This document shows positions 11,899-22,606 of a stretch of 64,000 nt of DNA, one piece after another. The notes under the pieces are model-generated. The model ran no database searches. It had not been told where the DNA came from and saw only the letters and a program-made list of their open reading frames with translations. The stretch is from Microstegium vimineum (lineage: Eukaryota; Streptophyta; Magnoliopsida; Poales; Poaceae). The number at the start of each line of letters is the position of its first letter. Position 1 is the first letter of the stretch. Location of the stretch: contig CM039130.1 in the NCBI GenBank assembly GCA_022036555.1, positions 8,959,964-9,023,963 on the forward strand. The letters are read 5' to 3'. The position numbers and the translations under genes were made by a program.

Positions 11899-12378
11899 TA
11901 AGCCTGGGCACAATTAACCGAAACCAAAAAACCGAATCGAAAGAACCGGTATCGAAATCGAAAAATTCGGTTCCTGATTTTGGAAAACCAAAATAACCAA
12001 AGAAAATTTGGTTCCTACTCTTGGTTAACCGAAGTAACCGAATTATATTTATACTTCACTTACTTGTATTTTGTAAGGATTATGTTTGTTTTATATATGG
12101 TGTTTCATATTTGAACTGCTATATATTTGTGTTAATATATTACTAATGTCCCTTAATGAATTATCATTATTAAAAATAGATATAATGTTGCATAAATTTG
12201 CTTTAGAACATATATATTTATTGTTCTTTTGATCTTTTCTCGAAACTTCGGTTAGTTCGGTTAGAACCAGAACCGAACCCAAATAATCGAGAACCGAAAT
12301 GGTTGGTTCTGAGAAATTCTGGGAACCGAATTTCTTCAAAATCCGAAGAACCGAACCGAAACCGAATGCCCAGGCTGA
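11899..12378. mobile_element. hAT-family element with 8-bp target duplication
   Basis: The ends are TAAGCCTGGGCA and, reverse-complemented, TCAGCCTGGGCA. The 8 bases CTCGCGTC flank both sides (11891-11898 and 12379-12386). Just inside each end, reiterated AACCGAA / TTCGGTT words form long subterminal inverted repeats, and the middle is AT-rich. There is no transposase, so it is non-autonomous. The 8-bp duplication is decisive for hAT. Confidence 0.85.
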
Positions 12379-12386
12379 CTCGCGTC

Positions 12387-12566
12387 GCACGAAGCCCGAC
12401 TTCTCTACTCCTGCGCGCCTCAGATCGATCGGCAAGCCCCGCCGCCACGCGAAGGGAAAAAATCCCGCTCAAGGCCGGCCGTCGTGATCCCAATCCACTC
12501 GTGCGCTCGATCCGCTCCTCCTCCAGGATCTCGAAGCTGGAGGCGGATGGGGAAGGAGATGGGTGC
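12387..12566 (+). other. Host sequence between hAT and Copia insertions (possible exon or 5' leader)
   Basis: This GC-rich stretch lies between the right hAT duplication and the left Copia duplication (GGTGC, 12562-12566). It joins in reading frame with 15127 onward if the Copia insert is set aside: one frame reads ISKLEADGEGDGC, then LGTVEEMASFMRGTG, and stays open to a TGA at 15210. An alternative ATG lies near 12547. I do not recognise the protein and coding status is unproven. Confidence 0.35.
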
Positions 12567-12801
12567 TATTAGATGAAACACATTCTTGTGTTTATCCGTT
12601 AACCTGTCTAGGTTCATGAGGTTGTTAGCATGTACGTGTTACTAGAGATATTGTTGTAGATGTTAGTTGAGAATATCTCAAGGGTTGTTATATAGGATCA
12701 CAACTGTGTAAGCCACGATGGGGCTCTTCCCATCTTATATTAACACGCACCCGAGCACCTGAGCCGGTGTCTCGTTAACCTAAACAATCTCCACTTTTAC
12801 A
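12567..12801 (+). repeat. Copia 5' LTR
   Basis: This 235-bp LTR starts TATTAGATG and ends CTTTTACA; both LTRs start TA rather than the usual TG. It contains TATATAGGAT and TTATATTAA, possible TATA signals. It is directly followed by the primer-binding site. Confidence 0.85.
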
Positions 12802-12831
12802 TGGTATCAAAGCATTCTCCACTGTCAGTTC

Positions 12832-13333
12832 TTGCATTCTCCAATGACAATTCACTGGTCTGCTGCTAAGCGCATCTTGAGGTATATTCATGGCACCCTT
12901 GATCTGGGTCTAAGGATTGGGATCTCGACGTCACGAATTGTCACTGATGCCGACTGGGCGGGGTGTGTTGACGATCGCCGATCCACTGGAGGCTTTGCAG
13001 TTTACTTTGGTAGTAACTTGATCTCGTGGGCAGCGAAGAAGCAACCCACGGTGTCCAGGTCCAGCACTGAAGCCGAATATAAAGCCCTAGCGAACGCAGC
13101 GGCTGAGCTAATGTGGGTGCAGAAACTATTGACTAAACTTGGTGTAAATCATCCGACTACATCAAGACTCTGGTGTGACAATTTGGGCGCCAAATACTTA
13201 TCTGCTAACCCATTTTTTCATGCCAGAACCAAACATATAGAGATTGACTTTCACTTTGTGAGAGAGCAAGTAGCTCAAGCACACCTTGACATCCGGTTCA
13301 TACATACCAATGATCAAGTTGTTGATGGGTTCA
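12832..13333 (+). pseudogene. Copia pol fragment: end of reverse transcriptase and RNase H
   Basis: The frame reads [20 protein letters not shown], then [20 protein letters not shown], then [35 protein letters not shown] and [16 protein letters not shown]. These are the ordered RNase H blocks of Ty1/copia Pol, including the D of DADWAG, the E of TEAEY and the D of WCDN. The frame stops where the solo LTR enters at 13334 and resumes at about 14808 with FTKALPAAKLLQF and a stop. With only the C-terminal third of pol left it cannot move by itself. Confidence 0.85.
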
Positions 13334-14802
13334 TGAAGAATAATGGCCCTAATGATTTCGGTGATTAACGATAAGTAAAAGATTATTATGGCTAATGTGT
13401 GTTTTGCAGAGGTTATGCGTAGCTTAGCCGTAGTGATCAAAGAGAATGGGCATCAGTGGTTATCACTTAGCCCTCAAGATGGATATTATTTCGTTTTCAA
13501 AGAGACATGATGAAGACCCTGGAGTGATAGGTCTAAGTGCCATAAGAAGATGAAGGACACTTAGTATAGATAGGGCTTCTATTTGATCTTTGGCCGTACT
13601 ATCAAGAGGGGTCTAGACTAGTAGCTTGACTTAGGAAAGCTTCATGACTTAGGTGTGATGCACACTTGACTTCCTTAGCTCTAAGCAAGCCTATGGTGAC
13701 CATAAGATAGCCTAGAACAACTTCCATATTCATCGCGAAGAAAACCGAAGTTGAAAGCGGTGTTCTCTGGGCGTCGGATGTTGAGGCCGAAGGCGCCGGA
13801 CGCTGACGTAAGCACGTTGGAGCGTCCGTCGCTCATGCAAAGAGCTCCAGAAACGCTGGTTTCGCGACGGACGCGTCCGTCGACCAGGCGTTAGACGCTA
13901 GCGAACGTCCGGAAATATTTTTCCAGAAACCTGAGAGCAGCCAGTTGGCGCCGGACGCTGAGGCGCAGCATCCGTCGCCAAGCGATGGAGCGTCCGTCGC
14001 CTGCTGACGTAAACAGGAACTAGCCGTTGGGTCTAGTGACGGAGCATCCGTCGCTAACTTAAAATGTTTGTTTCTCAGCCCAAGGGCTGAGTGTGTGGGG
14101 GAGTATTTATACTCCACCCCTTGCCTTCCTATCTTTCCTTTGCTCATTTCAGTTGCTGAGTTCTTTGAGAAGGTTGGGAAGCGAGCAAGAGCCCTAGAGA
14201 GAGAGAGTGATTTGCAAATCCATCCATCCATCCTCTTCTCTAGTTCATCCAAGAGATCAAGTGTGCATCCACTCTAGTTGTGAGGCTTGATTGAGTCAAG
14301 TGAAGATCAAGGCTTGTTACTTTGGTGATCGACATCACCTAGACGGTCCGGTGGTGTTTGGAGGAAGGTGATCGCCGTGAGGATTGTCGATGACCCTTCT
14401 TCATCTACTTGTGATCGGTTGTGGGCGGTTCACCGAGCCGGAGTGGCGAAGAACCAGCCCGTAGAGAGCATTCATCCCTTGCGCGGGATTGAGGGGGAGA
14501 AATACCTTGCGAGGTGCTCCAACGAGGACTAGGAGGGAGTGTCGACTCCTTGATACCTCGGCAAAAGGTCGCCGTGTCAAGAATCTCTTTCCCTAGCTCT
14601 TTACATTCCGCGGTTGTTCTTACTTTCATACTAGAATTGTGTAGGGTGTTCTTACATTCCTTGACTTGCTACCGCTTTCATAGTCTAAGGCACACAAGCG
14701 CTAGGCACGGGGTGATTGGCATTTGTTTAGAATTTCATATTTGCTTTAGAAATTTGAAATAAGCTCAATTCACCCTCCCTCTTGGACATCTTGATCCTTT
14801 CA
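13334..14802 (+). mobile_element. Solo LTR of a SIRE/Maximus-like Copia element
   Basis: The insert begins TGAAGAATAATGG and ends CATCTTGATCCTTTCA, and is flanked by the 5-bp duplication GTTCA (13329-13333 and 14803-14807). There is one 1469-bp unit with TG...CA ends, no internal repeat of itself and no coding domains, so it is a solo LTR. The CTTGATCCTTTCA end, long length, and repeated GGACGC/GCGTCCG words are typical of SIRE/Maximus LTRs in grasses. It lies in the RNase H codons of the host Copia element, so it arrived later. The family name comes from recollection of such LTRs and should be checked. Confidence 0.85.
14104..14111 (+). promoter_or_regulatory. TATA-like box inside the solo LTR
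   Basis: TATTTATA sits in GGGGAGTATTTATACTCC, two thirds of the way into the LTR, where a U3 promoter is expected for plus-strand transcription. This supports the plus orientation of the LTR. Confidence 0.5.
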
Positions 14803-14885
14803 GTTCACTAAAGCTTTGCCAGCTGCCAAACTGTTACAGTTTCGACGCAATCTCAACCTCTTGAGTGGCTGAGATTGAGGAGAGG

Positions 14886-15121
14886 TATTAGATGAAACAC
14901 ATTCTTGTGTTTATCCGTTAACCTGTCTAGGTTCATGAGGTTGTTAGCATGTGCGTGTTACTAGAGATATTGTTGTAGATGTTAGTTGAGAATATCTCAA
15001 GGGTTCTTATATAGGATCACAACCGTGTAAGCCACGATGGGGGCTCTTCCCATCTTATATTAACAGGCACCCGAGCACCTGAGCCGGTGTCTCGTTAACC
15101 TAAATAATCTCCACTTTTACA
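14886..15121 (+). repeat. Copia 3' LTR
   Basis: This 236-bp copy matches the left LTR at 12567-12801 with a handful of differences, among them an added G in the GGGGGCTC run and AACAGGC for AACACGC. High similarity means a fairly recent insertion. Confidence 0.85.
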
Positions 15122-15126
15122 GGTGC

Positions 15127-15309
15127 CTTGGTACGGTGGAGGAGATGGCCAGCTTCATGAGAGGGACAGGGACCGCGGCGGAGGACTGCTTCGAGGGAAG
15201 GACAGAGGGATGACGGCTGCGGATCCCTCACATACAAGAAGAGGATCGCGGCCCGAGGAAACTCCGATCCCGCGTGTGAGAGGAAAGGACCGGTACCTAG
15301 TGGGCCCTC
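15127..15309 (+). other. Host sequence right of the Copia insertion
   Basis: The GC-rich, gene-like sequence continues here after the GGTGC duplication and ends in an abrupt drop to AT-rich DNA near 15310. It reads on from 12566 without a break once the Copia insert is set aside. A GAGAGG-rich, purine-rich composition fits a leader or exon start of a grass gene. No homologue is recognised. Confidence 0.35.
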
Positions 15310-16375
15310 TTTTTTAATTTTTTACCAAGTAAATAGCAAATTATTAGAGATAGTCCATTAATTCACTTGCCAAATATTTTAGACAGTTGAAAAATCATGA
15401 TATTTGTCAAGTAAATTTTATCAAACTGTTGGAGATTCTCTAAGTATTATACTACATATTTGGTACCCTAAATAAATCAATTTTTTTAAAAAATAAACTA
15501 AAAATTCTTAGATATCTAGTACAATTTTTGGGTTAGGTAATCGTTTGTTTGAAAAAAATAAAAATATGAATTTAGAATCATTAATCTTAAAATAGAATTT
15601 CTAGGTCCTAAATAATTTCAAATGAAAAATTCATCGGCAATAAACTATCTTCGAGTACTATAACTTTTCTTTAGGTCATTTTCGATCCAAGGTACTTAAA
15701 AAAATAAAAAAATGAATTAAAAAAAAACTAAAAACATAAAACTAAATTTCTACTAGACACTAATTGGTTTCAAATAAAAAATGTAGTCAATTATAAAGGA
15801 GGTCGCATATCTCTTCTAGTACTATTACTTTGGTTTGGGGTGTTTTACCCATCCGATGTCATTTCGAAAATTAAAGAAATGTATTTCAAAATATAAAAAA
15901 TCTAAATAGTTTCTTCTTGCATGAGATGAATTTAAATGAAAAAGTCATCAACTCTAAAGTTCTATATCTCTTTAGTACTACAACTTTAATATAAAGTTTG
16001 TCCCTATATAACTTGTGTTTGTAAAGTGCTAATTTTTTGTGTGCTTTTCATATGCTTTTTGGAGGCGGTTTAAATTGCAAGCCGCCTCAAGAAATTAATT
16101 GTTAGAGATGGATGATATTCTAGCCACCTCTATAAATGCCTCCTTTTCTAGGTGGTTAGCAAGCCAAACCGCCTCTAAAGATATCATTTTACAGATGATT
16201 TGGCTTGCTAGTCTCCTCTACTAGAGGTGGGCCTTCTCAAAAATCATTTTGTAGAGGTGTATTTTGATTAAGTTGTCTCTGTCTAAAAATATCTCCATTG
16301 CGTTCTCACTAAAAGAACAATTATTTTGTAGAGGTAGCTAGCTCCTCTAAAAACTCCGCCAAACAAACTCTAGGA
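15310..16375. mobile_element. CACTA-like fragment: AT-rich interior plus GAGGCGG inverted repeats
   Basis: 15310-16046 holds several diverged units that each contain a TTTCAAATGAAAAA-like word, then a TCTAGTACTA or TCTTTAGTACTACAAC word. 16060-16370 holds alternating GGCGGTTT / AAACCGCCTC, TAGAGGTGG and CTCTAAA blocks in both orientations. Alternating short inverted blocks of this kind are typical of CACTA subterminal regions in grasses. I find no CACTA terminus or transposase, so this is a fragment. Confidence 0.45.
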
Positions 16376-17650
16376 TCTTGTGAGTAGAATCAACAAAGCG
16401 CTACATCTACATGTGCTGGTCCGTAAAACTGAAAATCACAGGCAGAGACGGTGTTACATCAAACATCTTGCGAGCACGACGACAACCATAGAGATTCCGG
16501 AGCTTGTCAAAGCCAAAGGCAACGAGTGGAGAGCACAGCGGAGCAGAGCAGAACTGCAGAAGAGTATCCTTGACGGCCTGACTTGTTGTTCTTGGATGTG
16601 TTGCGCATGCGCATGGCCACGCCCCCACTTCCGCCTCTGACCGGACCTGCACCAATGAAGCAGCAGAACAGTGACAGAGATACAGTATATGCGTATCCCA
16701 TGAGGGTAATGAGGCCATGACGACTGATGCCGATGGAAGGAGCTCGGCCGTCCGTCAATGGGGGGCACTGGCTACTAGACGAGCTCCGGCAGTGCAGGGG
16801 CGGACCAGGGCCCGGCGCCGACCCTGGGCCTGGGCGCCTGCCCGGGTCCGACGCGCGTTGAAGAATGAGAGGCCTGCTGCAGCACAAAGCAGGCTGTGCT
16901 GAGGCCATGCCCAACGCACGCATATGATACGGTATGCTCCGTCTTAAAGTAACATACTCCGTAGCACGTAGGCACAGACCACATTAGTCTCATCGCTATC
17001 CAACACTTGAAACAAAAAAAAACAGCTTTAACTTTGTCAACTTTTGTAGTCCTTCTCCCTTGCCTTCTACGGATTCACGTCACAAGCCAACAGTTAGTAT
17101 GTTCACAACGCTATTCGAGTGATGGCTTCACACTTTTGTCAGATTGAGCACCCAGTTCTTGTGCAGGAACCTCTGTCCCTCTGCGAAGCCATCAATCGAA
17201 CTGGCCTGGAGGTTGAGAGCAGACGTGGAGCATGGGGCTAATAGCCACAGTGGCGCGTTGGGGCTGGCCTGAGCCGCCTGAGCGGAGCTAGGTGACAAAA
17301 ACGTAGGACACTACTAGCACGTACACACTGTCAAAAAACTAGACAGGTTTGGATTATGCAACAAATTGACAGATGCAAACGAACTTACGCTAGCACAATA
17401 TTGTAACAGTCGAGGAGACTAGGGTTCACCACTACTCTCTCTCTCTCTGAAGACATGTTCACCACTACTCTTGTAGAGATTGTGGATGATATAATCTTGA
17501 TAAGCCTATACTTACTGAGACTATTAATTATAATAACTCTTTTTCCTTCTGTTAATTAATGAAAAACGTTCTTAGACACGATCACGATAAAATGGCTAGT
17601 ATTAATATACATGACTTATGATGGTAACAACATTGGTCTATATATACTAA
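16376..17650. other. Mixed-composition intergenic sequence
   Basis: No gene is supported. Around 16797-16860 GC-rich words such as CAGGGGCGGACC resemble one end of an hAT-type MITE, but no partner end was found. 17430-17450 has a short CT dinucleotide run. Confidence 0.35.
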
Positions 17651-17738
17651 GGCTTTGTTTGGATGCGTATGTGTCTACCTCAAACCACATGGATTGAACC
17701 TAAGTTTGAGGGAGATACATGCACATCCAAACAAGGCC
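17651..17738. mobile_element. 88-bp fold-back MITE
   Basis: GGCTTTGTTTGGATG at the left pairs with CATCCAAACAAGGCC at the right. The arms continue inward (CTCAAAC near 17677 against GTTTGAG near 17704), so the whole piece forms a long hairpin. It is non-coding. Confidence 0.65.
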
Positions 17739-17945
17739 TATGATGAAAGAGAAAATGTTCTTCACCTTGATTCAATTTATGGGGCCGTCACTGCAGCAGT
17801 GGCTGACAAGTGTAGAGATGCAAGGCGGGTTGTTCATAAACCCAAAAATAAGTTTAGTTATGCATATAACACATGTAGAATTAAACCTATTTAGAGCTTT
17901 ACGGATAACTCGCCTTGTATCTCTAGACAGAGACGACACAAATGG

Positions 17946-18147
17946 ACCATGGAGGTAATGGTTGTGTTACAACGAAATGCTAGCGACAAATAATGGTAGC
18001 GGTGGCCGCGATGAAATGACATATATACCCTATCTCTTATTTTTCTACCATGGAGGTAATGGTTGTGTTACAACGAAATGCTAGCGACAAATAATGGTAG
18101 CGGTGGCCGCGATGAAATGACATATATACCCTATCTCTTATTTTTCT
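17946..18147. repeat. Exact 101-bp tandem duplication
   Basis: 17946-18046 and 18047-18147 read identically by eye, starting at ACCATGGAGGTAATGG and ending CTTATTTTTCT. The lack of differences implies a very recent duplication or an assembly artefact. No open frame spans it. Confidence 0.9.
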
Positions 18148-18790
18148 AATGGGTTCCGACCGGCAAAATTTTTGCTTTAGTCCACAACTTAGGTTCTTTC
18201 TAACATGTACCTTACTTTTTTACCGGATGGTTCTTACTGACGGCCACAACTTAGTCCACAACTTAGTATATTTTAACTCTCCGATGGAAACTGACGGATG
18301 GTTCTTACTTTTTTAAGCGATGTAAAATTCTCAAAATATTAAAGTGTTATCTTTTTGGAAGAAGTCAAATTTATCCATTCGACTATTGTCTTAGTTTGGT
18401 TTTCGGTCATGTAAATCTAAAAGTAGAAACATCTAACCATCGAACTATCAATAATGAATAAATTTAATCATTTAACAACTAGTTTGAAGGCGTTATTTTA
18501 TTTTTCAAGATAATATAAAAACTAATTTATTTCAAATAAAAAATATGAAAAACTCAAAATTTTCTAAAAATATAATCTATGTGTTGGTGATCTATTTGGA
18601 TATTATTTTGGTCTTATTCATGGTGTTTTATTGATCATAGTCATGTTCGCTACTTATTTAGCTAGGTAGCCATTTTGCACTTTATTGTACCTAAGGTTTA
18701 CCATGAATTATAAATAAACGGAACTACATAATTTAGAAGATGGTACTAACCTTGTTGGTGCCATGCTCTACCAAATATAGATCATATTAA
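18148..18790. other. AT-rich intergenic sequence
   Basis: Short repeated words (TCCACAACTTAG and CTGACGGATGGTTCTTAC-like) occur between 18180 and 18320. Nothing coding is seen. Confidence 0.4.
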
Positions 18791-19069
18791 CACTACAACA
18801 CGGCTTATCATGCAAGGCATTTAGAAACGCCTTCGAAAGTGGTTAAAACGCCCTGAAAGACTTTTTGAGGCATTCTTAACAATGCCTGCTATAACCTGAA
18901 CGCAAAAGAGCTTTTGTGGCATTTTTTCAAAATACCTTTTAATATCAATATATAGAGGCGTTTTGCAGATGCCTACAATACTTCTTAGAGGCGTTCTGTA
19001 CATGCCTTTAAACATTGATTGAGGCATTATTAAAAATGCATCCAAAACCATGTTATCCGTGCTGAACTG
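18791..19069. mobile_element. Small CACTA-type element
   Basis: The left end is CACTACAACACGGCTTATCA. The right end, reverse-complemented, reads CAGTTCAGCACGGATAACA, an imperfect inverted match. Between them, GAGGCATT / AATGCCT-type words alternate in both orientations, as in CACTA subterminal regions. No 3-bp duplication is evident and there is no coding sequence, so this is a short, aged, non-autonomous element. Confidence 0.5.
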
Positions 19070-19240
19070 CTAGCAATATCAGATGGGCACAATCCATTTC
19101 AAAATTAACCAATGAGAGCACAAGCTAACACTCTATATCCAAATATTTAAATCTTTTACAAATACATAGCTATATTTGTAACCAGACACAGTTAAAGGTA
19201 GAGGGGAAAAAATCAAATATCCATCTCGAAATGATGTTCC
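19067..19240. repeat. Diverged direct repeat, first copy
   Basis: The run GCACAATCC ... ATTTAAATCTTTTACAAATACATA ... GTAACCAGACACAGT ... AATCAAATATCCATCT matches 20718-20888 block by block, with frequent substitutions. Confidence 0.55.
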
Positions 19241-20717
19241 TCAGTTCTGATGTTTAGGTCCTCAATCCTTTGAATGATGCTTCGTGCTCCCTTTAAGCGA
19301 GATAAAAACATGACATGTTCAAACAACTATATACATATGTTTCATGTATATGTAAATCCAACTGAATTTATATGTTAAGTTGCTACCAATAGATGAGCAT
19401 GATCCTTCACTGCAAAGAACAATTTTGAAAGGATCAACAACAAATTCCTAATAATTTTGCACTACATAAGAACAACAGAAGTATTGTATTAGCATAATAT
19501 GCATGGGCCTTTATTATGCTTACCTTGCCCACTTGAAAAGTTCAGTGCCCTCATCATCCATCAATTGATGATAAGAAAATAAATCATCTGAGAAAGGAAT
19601 TCCTTTAATCAAAATTAAAACACAAAGAATTCAGAGTAGAAAAAGGGCAGTCATAATTTAATAATAGTAAGACAAGTATGTAATGAACTAGTACTGTTAG
19701 GTTGATTTAGTCCACAACATAACGAAAAAACAAAAAGAGACTACACCTTTAATTATTACAAGTCTCATATGGCAGAACAAAAAACGATATGAACCAACTG
19801 AATGTTGAAAATTGTGCTCGACCAATGAACTCATGAGGCCTAGAACAAGAACTTCCTTTAGAACTCGATTCAGAGAACCAAACCTCAAACCTCTAACTCA
19901 AACACAAAAACTTCAAGATACTTAGAATTCTGGGTTTCTCATGAGGCCTTAGATTGTGTATTATTCTATCTTTTGTGAAAGCTTGAGAAATATGCCAAAG
20001 TGCCAAGAACATGCTTGTCTGAAAAGAAAACAAACAAATGGAAAGTTTACACAAAAGATAGTGAAAAGCACCACCTTGCTTCACAAATTAAATAAAATGC
20101 TCAAATAAACATCTTGAAACCTAACAACCCCTTTCTCTTCAATAAAGGTTATCCAAACAGATTCTCTTAGTCGATCTCATTACATTTTTTTTTAGCCTAG
20201 GTCAGTGGAAAATTTAGATAGAGCAAAATAGAAATATTTCATCATCTTTCTGAAAGCAAAAGGAAAAAAACACTAACAATGGAAAGACAGACTATGTGCG
20301 AACTATTGTAAACAAGCATTCTAGGAACAACAACAGGGGAAAATAAGAGTAGAATGCAGAGTGCAGGAATGACTCATAATCTTGCTGCAGAGTTTGTAGA
20401 GCAATCAAACCAGCAAGCACAAACATAAAAGTTCATGACCTTACACAACATTTTTTTGTCAGTATTATTGAAATGTCGAGGACGGTGCAGATCGACAATA
20501 CATTCTTAGTTTCCCAGCACTGCCTTCTAACAAGCAATTGCACAACATCGCTTCTTAAAGTGACAAAAATCATTGAATACGTGATTCTAACAGAAACCAG
20601 CTTTAGGAAGAAACTACATATTTTTGTCACAGGTGAGTAGACTAGAGATGAATCAAAGGTAGGGTCTTGTATTTTTTATACCACAATACCAATTCCCACA
20701 ATACCACTGCCCAATTG
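19241..20717. other. AT-rich sequence between the diverged repeats
   Basis: Read on either strand, this stretch looks like intron or untranslated sequence with short open frames only. It may be the interior of a non-autonomous element whose ends include the flanking repeats. Confidence 0.35.
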
Positions 20718-20888
20718 TGCTGGTAATAAATATCAAAACAGCACAATCCATCAAGAATCGAGAAATGAACCAATGAAAGCATATGTTACAGCACAATCCA
20801 AACATTTAAATCTTTCAGGCATACATAATTATATATGTAACCAAATACAATCAATGAGGTAGAAAAACAATCAAATATCTATCTTAAC
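20718..20888. repeat. Diverged direct repeat, second copy
   Basis: This is the partner of 19067-19240. It keeps the order GCACAATCC, ATTTAAATCTTT, ACATA, GTAACCAAATACA, AATCAAATATCTATCT. Confidence 0.55.
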
Positions 20889-22363
20889 CAAATTCATGAT
20901 CTCCAAGAGTATATGTGAGAAAAAGAAAGCCAGTTCATTGCATTAACCAGTTATAAAAATAGAGCCTAACACTAAAATAGATGGGTGTGGCAAAATATCT
21001 CATTGAATCTATTTGTATTGATTATATTTGATTATATTAATCAAGAAGCTCAGTCAAATGAATATTATCAATTCTCGGATTACCATAAAACTACCACTAA
21101 ATCACAACGGGTAACTGAACTTCACTTCAAAAGTTGATATCAGAAGCAGTCCCCAAAATTGACCAAGCAACTAAAAGATAAGTACAGGGTGATGACTATA
21201 GTAGTCGTTGCAGAGTTCATATAGTAAAAATCATAAACAAGTAAACAACAGGAGGGTGAGCTGATGATACATGCTAACTCATTAACAATAGTTATTGGCA
21301 AGCAACTGAATATTCACCCTACATTGTAATCAGGGAACCTTATTAAGCTTTACAGCTAGACTGATAACAATCAAGCTCAGCATTAGTCTACTGAGTGAAA
21401 CATCCAGAAAAAAAGTAGTAATAGGTAGCAAAATATTTTGTAACAATAATATTGCATGGTAGAGTGCCAGCGTCAATCACCTATGCCACCTTGTGCCAAT
21501 TAGGAATTTCATGCCGTACGTGGCACCACCAGTGTGCAGCCTTAGAGAACTTGTGGCCGCGTTCAGCCGTTTGACGAGTACCAAGAGCCACTTGTACCGT
21601 CGTAAGACCTGCGCGCAACCCTTGTGAAGTTGATGGGCAGCTCTCCTCGGGTCACGTCAGGACAGAAGCCACACTGATGAGGAAGGAGATCATCATGAGT
21701 TCGAAAGAGGCAACCTTGCAGGACATGCAGTTGTAGAGAATATAGGGATCTGGATCTCAATGAGATCCCGCCGGTGAAGGTAGAACGACGGAGGATGTCA
21801 GAAATTATTATTACCTTGAGCGCATTTTATCGAACATGTGTTGGGCGTAATCCATGTCAATACATACACCATCATCGTTGCCCGATTCCGTGTTAGGCAG
21901 GGGTCTTCGCGGAGCAGCATTTGAGGATACGGCGTACCCGACGAAGCCGACAAACTCCCCGTTGACGGAGATGGCGATTCAGAATCTCGACAAACCCAGC
22001 AATATCCCCACGCCGCCTCCTCACAGCTGTGTCGTCCTCTTCCCGCCGCCCGACGCAACCACGCCGCCTCCCTGCAGCAGCGCTGTCCTCCCCGCACCGC
22101 CTCCCCTCAGCCGCGCCACCTCCCCGCAGCTATGCCGTCGTCCCCGGTCCCGCGCATCGGAGTCCCTACAGCCGCACCGTCCCTCGAACCCTATCGCAAC
22201 AGGGGAAGCCGGGAAGACGTGTTTCTGTTTTTTATAAAAAAAAACGGTTGAGAAGCTGCCTGAGGGATAACGTGGAGGCTCGCGTCGTGCACAGATGGGG
22301 CAGCCGAGAGGGACAGCCCGTCCAGCATTTTTTTTCTAATTAAAAAAGCAATTCCTAAAGTGA
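20889..22363. other. AT-rich sequence followed by a GC-rich island (about 21500-22250)
   Basis: The GC-rich part contains a Pro/Ala/Ser-rich open frame (about 21854-22237, plus) that begins in protein-like sequence near ATGGCGATTCAGAATC and ends in low complexity. This could be the 5' end of a gene captured by a transposon. I recognise no domain and found no splice-consistent continuation. The Copia LTR at 22364 ends the stretch. Confidence 0.35.
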
Positions 22364-22606
22364 TGTTAGAAATCAGTTTGTTTACAACACACAAAGAAAC
22401 ACTAGAACACAACAGAGAGAGATGGGAGGCTGAAGTTCTTTCATTCACTTCTCAGCTTGTTTACAATGGTGAAAGTGACCTCCTATTTATAGCAAATGGA
22501 GGCTGAGTTACAGTGTTTAAATTCCTAGACTTTCTCCTCATCTTCATTTAATTGGCCACCATTCAAAGTCCATTGTTCACATTGCTTTGGTCTTTGATTC
22601 ACAACA
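22364..22606 (-). repeat. 3' LTR of a truncated minus-strand Copia element
   Basis: On the minus strand the unit starts TGTTGTGAATC, preceded by the polypurine tract AAGGGGGAG, and ends GATTTCTAACA. TG...CA ends, 243 bp, and position just downstream of RNase H identify the 3' LTR. A TATTTATA block (22484-22491, plus) is a TATAAATA box on the minus strand. The matching 5' LTR is absent from the window. Confidence 0.8.

Larger units (their letters stand above)
12567..15121 (+). mobile_element. Internally deleted Copia retrotransposon, itself interrupted by a solo LTR
   Basis: Two direct LTRs (12567-12801 and 14886-15121) are nearly identical and bounded by a 5-bp target duplication GGTGC (12562-12566, 15122-15126). 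A primer-binding site TGGTATCAAAGC follows the left LTR at 12802, matching the initiator-Met tRNA type used by plant Copia elements. A purine-rich tract (GAGATTGAGGAGAGG) precedes the right LTR. The interior goes almost at once from the primer site into the end of pol, so gag, protease, integrase and most of the reverse transcriptase are deleted. The remaining RNase H frame is split by an insertion at 13334-14802. Confidence 0.9.

Noticed and set aside
16797..16870. CAGGGGCGGACC as an hAT MITE end
   Set aside because: No inverted partner or target duplication was found nearby.
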